This document shows, piece by piece, positions 24,086 through 34,000 of a stretch of DNA of 64,000 nucleotides. This DNA is from Arenicola marina (lineage: Eukaryota > Annelida > Polychaeta > Arenicolidae), in contig OZ025260.1 of the NCBI GenBank assembly GCA_964019135.1, forward strand, positions 25,848,254 to 25,912,253, read 5' to 3'. Both the position numbers and the translations under genes were made by a program. The notes beneath the pieces were generated by a model. It was not told the DNA's origin and searched no databases. It saw only the letters and a program-made list of their open reading frames with translations. Every line of letters starts with the position of its first letter. The stretch's first letter is position 1.

Positions 24086-24500
24086 AGACGGGTATGAATG
24101 AGTAGGGTGGGGGTGGGGTTGGGGTGGGGGAGGATGGATGTGGCTGTGGGGGTGTCGTGGCGGTGAAGGAGGGTGGGGTATGGTGGTGGAGATGGAGGTG
24201 GAGGAGGGTGGTGTGTGGGCGTGGAGATGGAGGTGGAGGAGGATGGGTGTGGGGGTGGGGGTGGAGGAGGGTGGGTGTGGGTGTGGGTTTGGAGGAGGGT
24301 GGGTGTGGGTGTGGGTGTGGGGGTGAGGGTGGGTGTGGGGGTGGGGTGGCGGTGGAGGAGGGTTGGGTGTGGGGGTGGGGTGGCGGTGGAGGAGGGTTGG
24401 GTGTGGGCGTGGAGATAGAGGTGGAGGAGGATGGGTGTGGGGGTGGGGGTGGAGGAGGGTGGGGGTATGGGTGGTGGTAGGGGCGGAGGTGGGGGCATAG
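24086..24500. repeat. G/T-rich tandem repeats (ggtggaggagggtgggtgtg type)
   Basis: Units of gtgtgggggtggg and ggaggtggaggagg recur irregularly. A segment beginning gtgtgggcgtggagat appears twice, at about 24,217 and 24,398, pointing to an internal duplication offset of about 181 bp. The strong G-over-C strand bias explains the long proline/histidine/threonine frames on the minus strand. Confidence 0.88.
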
Positions 24501-24865
24501 CGCCGTGTATGTCTTGATCTTCCGCCGTCTTTTGGTTTTTAATTCCCTCGACGATGTCTGCGAAGTCTTCATCTGAAAGGCACGCTTCCTTAAAGCAAGT
24601 TCCAGACAGCGGCCGGGTACTTCGATTGTTCTGTTCCCTCTGCTGCTGTTCAGCCTTCTCCTTCTCCTCCTCATCCTCCTTCTTATTGCGTCACTTTCTG
24701 CCCACCTCCCATCACCATCCCAGCCCCACCTCCAGGGGTGTAGAAGAAATTCACGACCTTCCGTCGTGTCCCCTGTTATCTTTATGTGTGGCTGCCTATT
24801 GTCAAAAGGCTCCATAGGCGAGCAGCCAAATTGAGGTGGGACAGTCGATACTGGCGAGAGACCGG
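24501..24865. other. Anonymous spacer between low-complexity arrays
   Basis: I see no gene. A short CTT/CCT-rich segment lies near 24,655-24,690. Confidence 0.4.
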
Positions 24866-25165
24866 TCACCACCACCACCACCACCCTCCAACCCTCCACC
24901 CCCGCCCACCACCACCACCATCGCCTACCCCCCAACCCCACTCACCCATTCCCATCCCCTCTCCTTCCCATCACCACCACCCTCCGCCCCCCTATCCCCC
25001 CAACCCCACTAACCCCTCCCCATCCCCACCCCTTCCCATCACCACCACCACCCATCTCCCTATCCCCCAACTCACCCTTCCTCCTCCACCTCCCCTCCCC
25101 CTCCCCTCCCCTTTCCCTCCCCCTCCCCCTTTCCCTCCCCTTCCCATCCCCTCTCCGCCGCCCCC
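24866..25165. repeat. C/A/T-rich array (caccaccacc and cccctccc types)
   Basis: A (CAC)n stretch opens the array. Degenerate repeats containing ccatcaccaccacc and ccccaaccccac follow, then a cccctcccctttccctcc pyrimidine tract. Its plus-strand bias (C-rich) is the opposite of the G-rich array about 370 bp to the left. Confidence 0.88.
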
Positions 25166-25273
25166 TCATCTGCCGTTCTTCGCGGCCCGTTCGCCAATTG
25201 AAATCAATTTAGAAATAAATGAGGTTTCCGATTAAACGGTGCTTCCCCAAGAGGGGTTGAGGTTTTATTACTA

Positions 25274-25287
25274 CCTCCAGGGGGCGC
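25274..25287 (+). promoter_or_regulatory. CTCF-like core motif
   Basis: The string cctccagggggcgc, followed by catctgcgg, matches 13 of 14 positions of the published bilaterian CTCF core (CCASYAGRKGGCRS as I recall it). It sits in ordinary-complexity sequence just after a low-complexity array. Occupancy cannot be judged from sequence; a chance match is possible. Confidence 0.3.
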
Positions 25288-25405
25288 CATCTGCGGCGTA
25301 TATTACGGCCAAGAGGTCGTTGTTGAAATGAACGGCGATAAAACAATGGCGTAGAGACTTGCACTTGTAAACCATGAGGAATACTCTCATGCTGATATAC
25401 AGCTG

Positions 25406-25408
<3 letters not shown>

Positions 25409-25455
<47 letters not shown>
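25409..25455. repeat. (TA)n microsatellite
   Basis: An uninterrupted TA dinucleotide run of about 47 bp. Confidence 0.98.
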
Positions 25456-25459
<4 letters not shown>

Positions 25460-26740
25460 CATTACCTTTCTTGCGAAACCTGCTTCGTTCGCAATATCAC
25501 GATTCTTATTGATGGTATTGGAATTTTATTTTGCTTGGGACATCACTTGCCAGCCAACAGTAAAGGTATTGTGTCAGTTTCAGTGTAGGGACATCATTGT
25601 TAACGGTTCGGCCGAGTATGCGCAATGATATATAGTTTGATATTCACAGAATTAAAAAGGTCAACACTTATTTAAAAGTTGATACAAATAGTTGATACGA
25701 AGGTGATAAAAATAGAGATCTCGTTCATATAATGCTTCATTCTTACCTCGTTTAACCGGTGGTGCAGCGTAAGTTGGAAGAGGTGAAGCTCTCCAGAAAC
25801 TCTCAAACAGTCTCCGTCCGTCTTAAGGGATTGCCTCTTCCTTTGGCCTATGTACTCCTGCGAACTGGAAGATAAAGGCAGGGTGACCCTCGCTCGAGAC
25901 AAGACCACGCTCCGGAGTATGAACCTCACCCCTCCACCTCGTTCACCCTCCCCCACCAATCCCACCCCCCCCCCCCTAACCGGTTCTCCTCAGCTGGCAC
26001 AGCCATTACGTGAGGGTGGACCCACGCCTATGCCTCTTGCTGACCCGGAGAAATCAATATTGGGAAAGGTCGATAATTGGAAATTGATGCTGGTGAAAGG
26101 ACGCCGGGTCCTTGAGTAGGAAAGCCTGTCCCCTCATCCGCAGCTCGGGAGCGTCCTGGGTGTTAGGGCCGGACCACTTGAAATGCAGGGAGGGTCATGT
26201 TTTTGTGATAACGAAAAACCCGCCTCTGCATCTAGTTTAAAACTAAATCTTGCTTTTCCTGTTAACGACGTAAAAAAAAGCTGTGTTCTATTTCTTTAAA
26301 ACAATTATGCCGTTAGTACTATTATTAACTCCAACACATTTTGGAGATAACAAAATCACGCCATCACAAGAAACCTCAAAAAAAATCGGACCTCCCCAAG
26401 GCCGCAAAAAGAGTTCAGTCCTCGTCGATTCACGCGAATAATTGTTTCGTCTCCACCCTAAAATCATCCTTCCCTCCCCCCAATTTCAAATGGTCCGTCC
26501 CTTATACGTAGCCAGAGGCAATATAGATATATTGCGGTTACTGGCCGCACCCACCGTGCGAAGGACGGATATTTAAAGGGGTACGTACTTCTTACACTCT
26601 TATGTAACTATAACTTGGGATCATTCTAGGACTTCCATTGGGATTACCGGTGGCTGTAATGAATGGGCATTGTCTGTTATGTCCTCCTGGAGGGACGTGG
26701 ACAGAGAAGGCAACAGGGGTATGCTGGCGGCCATCAGTTA
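25456..26740. other. Anonymous sequence, no gene
   Basis: I see no gene. A C run lies near 25,965-25,977. Open frames are short and unrecognised. Confidence 0.5.
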
Positions 26741-26792
26741 TATATTAAACAAGTATTTTTTTTTTTTTTTTTTTTTATATTAAACAAGTATT
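26741..26792 (-). mobile_element. Poly(A)-only retrotransposition footprint
   Basis: The 17-bp sequence tatattaaacaagtatt occurs perfectly at 26,741-26,757 and 26,776-26,792, separated only by 18 T residues. This is what a target-primed insertion would leave if it copied only the poly(A) tail of its RNA template (minus-strand orientation). Alternatives are slippage, a template switch or an assembly artefact at a homopolymer. Confidence 0.65.
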
Positions 26793-26892
26793 ACTGACAT
26801 GGTATTACTGGCCATTCGTGTGGTTTGACGTGGCACAGGTGTGAGCTGGTGCAAGAGTTCGGCACGAACACAACATCGTATTACATCCTCTC

Positions 26893-27130
26893 CAGCTATA
26901 CCAGTAAGATCAGTGGGCTAAAGTGCTCTAGCCACCTGAGAGCCTAACGGCACGTGGATCGATGGTTCGCGCCCCTTTGTGGCCATGTCTGTGTGGATAA
27001 AGATCCCATGTCCGTCTTCGCAAAGAGTAGGGGGTTACGCCCGGAGACATGGCTCCGCTCTCCCCTTCCTTCTCTTATTGACGCGATATGAAAAAAAGCG
27101 TCTTGAATATACAACCAACCAACCAACCAA
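26893..27130 (+). mobile_element. SINE family A, diverged copy with weak head
   Basis: The shared family A segment starts at gctctagccacctgagagcc. It includes the B box region gatggttcgcgcccc, the gcaaagagtagggggttac core and the gacgcgatatga motif, and ends in a (caac)n tail. The first A-box part is poorly conserved. A possible flanking repeat (ctataccag before, ctatagcag after) is imperfect. Confidence 0.82.
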
Positions 27131-27449
27131 GTGTACTAGTATAACTCTATAGCAGCATGATACGCCCTCAGTGCACAGTCTAGTACACAGTTTTAATGCG
27201 TCCGCATCTGAAATCATGACACCCCACCCCCCCCCCCACCCCCCCCCCAAAAAAAAAACATTTATTACGCACGACAATTTGTCTAATAGCTGGTCAAGAC
27301 CAGAAGCTAAAACTCTGTGATAACTTTCGCTACGTGGGCCTTGCCAAAGTGACGTTTGCAACACTTTCTTATTTAGACGGCAGCATGAAAGGTATCAGTC
27401 AGGATAGCAATTGGAATAAATGCATACATTATTCCTGTATAGCGAGCTG

Positions 27450-27585
27450 TATGACCCCACAGTAGATGATGGATTCGTGTTTTCTGGATGAAACATGCCC
27501 CAGATTAGGTGTCCGAGCCCGGATTCGTACCCAGGACCTATTGACCTGCTGTCTTATTGATTAAGCACTACACTAGGGAGTACAA
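27450..27585 (-). mobile_element. tRNA-derived SINE, family B, diverged copy
   Basis: On the minus strand the order is tagtgtagtgcttaatcaat, then caggtcaataggtcctgggt, then a B-box-like gtacgaatccgggctcgg, then caccta and ggggcatgtttcatcc. The same order is seen in the intact family B copy at 42,288-42,474. Confidence 0.78.
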
Positions 27586-28220
27586 CCTGTTGCATATAAG
27601 CATAAGAATTTACATCAACAAGCAATGTCGCCAACACAAAACAAGTCGGATAAATAGAAGATGTCACATAATACGGCCTGGGCAGAGCTTAAATGAAAAC
27701 GAAATAGGAATTGAATTTAAGTAGATAATCGAGTCATTCGACATTCCCGCCGAGCCTCGTCGTTAACTAAGCAACGGGGCACCGTGAGGCGTTGAAGCCT
27801 TGTAGACCGTGCTACCATGAGGGATGGCGGAGGGGGGGGGGGGTGAGGGGGAGGGGGAGGTGTGGATCGAGGGTGGGGGGCGGGAGGTGAACATGGTGAG
27901 TAGGGGAAGGGAAGTCGCGGGGTCGGAAGGTGTGGGAGGGGGGAGGGGTATCGGGGGGGGGGCAAAATGACTAGACGAAGCCGTTACCCCTGCTAACCCC
28001 CTTCAGTTCCCTGCCCCCACCCCCCACACCCAAATATACACCTCTGGCTGGTGTTGGCCAATCACAGGCCAATTTGCCGCAATTGCAGGCGACTTGGTTA
28101 GCGCGTTATGTGATCAACAAGACGGAATGGCACCGACAACGGCCCTGGCAGACTACCAGACCATTGGCGTGGGTGCCGTACTGTGGCCGGTCCGCGGCGG
28201 TATGACTGCCATGCCGGCAT
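27586..28220. other. Anonymous sequence with G-rich stretch, no gene
   Basis: I see no gene. A G-rich tract lies at about 27,825-27,962 and a C-rich one at about 28,010-28,030. Confidence 0.5.
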
Positions 28221-28790
28221 CATGGCGGCCTCTTCTGGCAGTCTGGCGGCCTCTGGCAGTCTCTGGCAGTCTTTGGCAGTCTCTGGCAGTCTCTGGTAAT
28301 CTGGCGGTTTCTGACAGTCTTGCGGTCAATGGCAGTCTCTGGTAGGCTGGTTCTCTGGCAGTCTGTTAGTCTGGCAATCTCTGGCAGTCTGTTAGTCTGG
28401 CAGTCTCTGGCTGTCTCTGGCAGTCTGGCAGTCTCTGGCAGTCTCTGGTAGTCTGGCGGTCTCTGGCAGTCTGGCGGTCAATGGCAGTCTCTGGTAGGCT
28501 GGTTCTCTGGCAGTCTGTTAGTCTGGCAATCTCTGGCAGTCTGTTAGTCTGGCAGTCTCTGGCTGTCTCTGGCAGTCTGGCAGTCTCTGGCAGTCCGACG
28601 CCTTCTGATAGTCTGGCGACCTCTAGCAGTCTGGCAGTCTCTGACAGTCCGACGCCTTCTGATAGTCTGGCGACCTCTGGCAGTCTGGCAGTCTGGCAGT
28701 CTCTGACAGTCTGGCGGTCTATGGAAGTTTTTGGCAGTCTCTGGCCGTCCGACGGCCTCTAGCAGTCTGGCGGAAGTCTGGCAGTCTGGA
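28221..28790. repeat. GGCAGTCTCT-type tandem repeats with a 152-bp internal duplication
   Basis: Units of tctggcagtc and tctctggcagtc alternate. A block of roughly 115 bp beginning ggtcaatggcagtctctgg is present twice, at 28,324 and 28,476, an offset of 152 bp. A second shorter block containing agtccgacgccttctgatag is also doubled (about 28,592 and 28,645). The open frames rich in SGSLAVSGSL come from this array. Confidence 0.92.
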
Positions 28791-29360
28791 GCTCAACAAA
28801 GACGATATGATTATGAAGGGCCCCAGGCAACCGATGAAGTCATTCTGGACTCATCAGTGATATGTAATATATTTGTTGTCATATATCATGCATTAATCGT
28901 TGGAATATACACAACTGATCTTTAACCTCTTGGCATTGACACAGATGCATATAAGTTGATCAGACCGTGGCTAGGGCAAGCCGGATAACGATTTGTCACG
29001 GAACCCAAGCAGGGACGACCCAGGCGCTTTACGTCATAGGGAGATGCATGAAAAGAGCGACTTCGGATAGGCAACGCCTTCTACCATTGAAGCGTTTTAT
29101 GATTGGGTCAGGAGGCTGGCAGACTAGGCATCAGGCATCGTGTTCCGCGCGGAGAAGGGGTAAGCAGGAGTAACCCGTGTACTGGGTTTGCGGGTTGAAA
29201 GACCAAGCATGGTGGTGGGTGTCGGGAGTAGCGGGGGGTGGGGGTGGGGTTGAGGCACGGGGACTGGGATTGACTGAAGGATTAAAGGGGAATTATGTTG
29301 GAAGAGAGAAAGGCGCGTGGCGTAGGACTGAGGCAGGATGATTGAGTGGACCAACCACGA

Positions 29361-29362
<2 letters not shown>
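28791..29362. other. Anonymous sequence, no gene
   Basis: I see no gene. A short G-rich patch lies at about 29,230-29,250. Confidence 0.5.

Positions 29363-29404
<42 letters not shown>
29363..29404. repeat. (AT)n microsatellite
   Basis: An uninterrupted AT dinucleotide run of about 42 bp. Confidence 0.98.
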
Positions 29405-29407
<3 letters not shown>

Positions 29408-29639
29408 GGGCAGAGAAAGGGGGGCAGCGAGGGGGGGATATGTAGGAAGGGAGAGGCAGAGGGAGGGAAAGAGGTAGCGAAAAAGAGAGACGGACAAAGA
29501 GATAGAGACAGGGAAAGATATCAGTGGTTAGAGAGATGGGGGGAAGGGGTAGGAAAAAGAAAGGCATACATAATTAGAGAGAGACAGGCGGAGAAGAATG
29601 ACGCAAAGGAGGAGAAAGAATGAGAAAGAGAAAATCAAG
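29405..29639. other. Purine-rich (GA) stretch at the left edge of the complex array
   Basis: The plus strand is strongly purine-biased (gagaga, gggag, aaagag). It passes without a sharp border into the first recognisable array unit. Confidence 0.7.
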
Positions 29640-31020
29640 GAGACCGATAAAGTCAGACAACTCGGAGGGGACAAAAACCCTGGGGTACAGATGGAGTTGA
29701 GATATAGTAGCTGGGGCGGCCGCGTGGGAAACAAAACATAATGAAGGCAGTCTTGCCTGATTGATACCCGCTCATCCCGAATAGACAAGCGCGCCAGAAT
29801 GTCCCAACATTACAGCGGAAATTGAATCGCCTTGCCACTTGTTTGGCGACTGGTTCCCTTTCTTTTGTGTCCGGTATATTTTCATCTTCTGGAAAAAGGA
29901 CATGGGTCGGGAACTCCCCAGAGTTACACCGACTGAGATGAGGGAAGGTCATGCATAACAGGAATCAGAGGCCATATAGTGCAGCAGGGGCGGGTTCAGA
30001 ATTATTTTCTAAGCGTGAAGAGTGGGGCGGAGGGAAGGGGTTGAAGTAGGTGGAACGGGTTGAGGCCTTACCTGCACGGCCCCCTCCTCCCGCTCCCTGT
30101 TGACCTCCCATCCCACCAACTAACCTCTGCAACTAAGAGACATAAACAATAGAACCTCAGTTAGAGACAAGCGAAAGGGTATCTGCTTAAAAGAAAATAT
30201 ATCTCCACGTAGGATACAAAATCATAACTATGGGCGATGAAGTACGAGCAACTTTAGTTTGGCTGGTCAACGGCTGGTAGAAAGACAAATTCCAAATTCG
30301 GCAGCGGGCGTAGAAAGAACACGGGGACCAGAGAAACTAGTACACAAAGCTAAAATAAACAAAGTGGAACCAGAGGTGGAATGAATATGGCTTCCTCCAG
30401 CCAGACACTTCTTCAGGCTTCTTCAAACAGTTTACGACCTGCTGCAATTCCAAACAGTATTGATTTGATCTCACAGCAGCTCTGTTAGCGGCGAATCGAC
30501 GTTACCAAACTGGATAACCTCCAATTTTATACTTGTTGCATTTTTACGTCGCGCCCAAAAGAAGCGATAACCATTTTGGAACCTGGGAATCCTCCATCTG
30601 CCCAACTAATCGAAGATGGTATCGATCTTGGTCGTACATTTGCGACTTCAATTCATCATTCAGACACACTAACGTAGCGGGACTAAATTTAAAATCTAAT
30701 CGAAAAAATCAACGGGATTAGAGGCAGAAGAGCAAAATGTTTCAGTGAAGTAACATCCAATTTGGCTTCTTCCAGATGAGGCCATCAGGGGCGGCAAAGA
30801 AAGGACTGAGAACAAATTGCTGACAAATTGATGGATGCAAAAAGTGGGAGTACGATGTGGCCTAAAAGGCGGAGGGATCGGCCAGGGTGAACGGTTGTTA
30901 TCAGTTTTGAAGTGTCAGTCCGGGATAGAGCGATGGTCCGAAGTGACATTCGGATAAGATGAAAGCATTGGTTGGCCGTAAGGCAGACGGAATTGGGAGG
31001 ATGAGAGAGTGGGTGAGAGT
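29640..31020. repeat. Left, diverged edge of the complex array
   Basis: Recognisable but diverged versions of array blocks appear here in order. They are the aatgtcccaacatta and gactggttccc block (about 29,795-29,855), the cagccagaca / cagcagctctg / gaatcgacgtt block (about 30,398-30,500), and the gatggatgcaaaaagtgggagtac block (about 30,832). They are clearly less similar to later units than the three higher-order copies are to each other. No gene is seen. Confidence 0.85.
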
Positions 31021-34000
31021 ACGGGTGATAGTATCCTGGGTGAGTCTGGCGCAGTGTACGGGGGTTAGGCGATGTGGCTTAAAGGTGGTGGTTCGGGTTA
31101 TAGGGTTTCTGGTCTCAAGATGTGCAACTCGCGGCGGGGGATTAATTCATTCAGGAATCTCTCCAAGTGTGTCTAACGAGAACAAAAATCCACTTACTAT
31201 TTACGCGATTGTAACGAGCTCTGAATCCCGAAAAGTTGTCCCCGTAGAGTGGGATCTGCTCTCCCGCAACGGGCGCCTGGGAGTGAAAAAAACAGGAAAA
31301 CAACGGGAGACGGGGATAAATTAGAGGGACAGGATGGCCTGGTCACATTTTGGGGTTGGTGTGGTTATTTCGGGTGGGCATTAACCGTTTTACAACGTTA
31401 AGACCTGATCGCGGATGAACATTGTTTTCTCGCACGATAACATAAATGGGTAATAGGGGGTGACATGGGTGAGAGTCGCGGTGGGAGGTGAGTGGGGTGG
31501 TGGTAATCACAAGGCGTTGCAGACTTTCTCTCGCCAGACCGTTATAACGGATTCGGAAGCTAACAATGAAAGTACACAGATGATGACAGGACCCTGGTAA
31601 AAGTCATGGCAGATCACACTCAGCGATTCCTGCTGATACTGGTTAAACAGGCTCTGTGATCACAGGTAGGCCTTCAGATGTGGCCTTAGAGAGAGTGAAT
31701 GAGAGATAGATAGAGTTAAAGAGAGAGAGCGCGCAAATCCATGGTTGCCACTAGTTTTACCTTTTCCATCGCCTACACCGAAGGCAACAAGCAGGTGATT
31801 CAACTAGTTGTAACTTCTCATTGACACTCAGTGATTAACATGTCATTGACGACCCGACGTCACTGATTTCCTGCAGTTACTGGACATAGGTTTATATGAC
31901 CATTCCCTAGCGTACAGTGTTTTAAAATAAATTGTGTACTTGGAAGCTGATATCTTTACGACTTGAAATGGGTGTCTTCTAGAGATGACAGATTTCATAG
32001 CATTCGTCTTAGTAATAGCTCGCATCACGTCACCAAAATGTGTATATCTTTAGAGATAGATTGAAACAGCCGCGGAAGAAGATCCGAGAAAAGGAGGATG
32101 GGGAAACGAAGAGAGAGATACTGGCAGACAGTTAGCCTTGAGGGGACAATACCATGGGGCAAATATGGAGTTGACATAGAGTAGCTGAGACGGTCGTGTG
32201 GAAATGAAAGCATTCTTTTCTCATCGATATGCGCTCATTCCTAGTAGACAAGCGCCTCAGGATGTCCCAACATTACTGCGGAAATTGGATCTACTAACAG
32301 TGATGCGGAAATTCAGTCTGCTTGCGACTTGTTTAGTGACTGGTTCCGTTTTTTTTCGTGTCCGGTATATTCGGCTTTTAGAAAAGGGACATAGGCCAAC
32401 GGATCCCCAAAATTACACCGACTGAATTGAGGCAAGGCCACATATGATGGGAATCAGAAGCCATGCAGAGCAACAGGAACTGAATCACCATTTTTCCAAG
32501 CGTAACCATCTGGACGAATGGTGGAGGGGGGGGGGGGGGGCAGGCTGAATAAGGCTTGGAGACCTTGCCGCCGCTCGTAGGCGGAATATTTATCTTTAGT
32601 TAGAATACAAAATATGTTTATGGGCAATCAGTTATAAGGAATTCCAGATTGGCCGGTCAACCATTCCCGGTAAAAGGACGTGAAAAACAAATTTTGATTT
32701 GGCGGAGAAGGTTGTAAGACCATGGGTACATCAGGCACGTTTTAATAGCAAACTGGCAAACAAAACCAAGCAGAACCAACAACGCAACCATTTGGGAATC
32801 AGTGAATCCTCCATCTGTCCAACTAATCGCAGATGGTATCGATCTTGGTCGTACATTTGCGGCTTCAATTCATCAATCGACTACCTAACGTCGGAGGCCT
32901 CGATTTAAAAAGACTCGAAAAAATCAGCGGGATTAGAGAGCGACGAGCAAAATGTTTCAGTGAAGTAACGTCCAATTTGGCTTCTTCCAGATGAGACCAT
33001 CAGGGGCAGCAAAGGAAGGACCGAGAACAAATTGCTGACAAATTGATGGATGCAAAAAGTGGGAGTACGATGTGGCCTAAAAGGGGGCGGGATCTGCCAG
33101 GATGAACGGTTGTTATCAGTTTTGAAGTGTCAGTCGGGAATAGAGCGATGGTCGGAGGTGACACTCCGATAAGATGAAAGTGAAGTTTCATTCGTGGCTG
33201 GCACTGGTTGGCCGTAAGGCAGACCGGATTGGGGGGATGAGAGAGGGGGTATGAGTACGGGTGATAATATCCTGGGTGAGTCTGGCGCAGTGTACGGGGC
33301 TTAGGCGCTGTGGTTTAAGGGTGGTGGTTCGGGTTATAGGGTTTCTGGTCTCAAGATGTGCAACTCGCGGTGGGGGATTAATTCATTCAGGAATCTCTCA
33401 AATTGTGCCTAACGAGAGCAAAACTCCGCTTGAAATTTACATGATTGTAACTATCTTTTATTCCCTAAAATTTGCTCCTGTAGTTTCGGATCGGCTCCTT
33501 CATGAGTGAGGTGTGTGTGGGGGGGGTGGGGGGGGGGCGCAGGCGCACGACCGAGCATAAAGATAAAGTAAAGGGAGAGGTTGGTGGTGAATTTAGGGGT
33601 TGAGGCTTCCAATACGAGGTGGCATTATCCGTATTACAACCATAAGACCAGGACACAGACAGACACTGTTTTCTGATACGGCCAGGAATGGGTAATGGGA
33701 ATTGAAGGTGAGTGGGTGGGATGGGACTTTCATGTGAGAGTCCGGGTGGGAGGTGCGTGGGGTGAGATTAATCTCAAAGCGTTGAAGATTTACTCCCGCT
33801 TGACCGTAATGACTTAATTGATTCAAACGCCAACAATGAAAACCAGCAGATGATGACGGGACCCTGGTAAAAGTGGTGACATCAGACACGCAGCGAATCC
33901 TGCTAGTGATGGTTAAAACTGGGGTTAGGGATCACAACCGTCCATGCGCATCTGGCTTAAGGCAAAGATAATTAGAGAGAAGTAGGGGACAGAGAACGAG

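Noticed and set aside
24072-24941. 289-codon minus-strand frame
   Set aside because: Its C-terminal half is proline/histidine/threonine translation of the G/T-rich array and the rest shows no recognisable domain.
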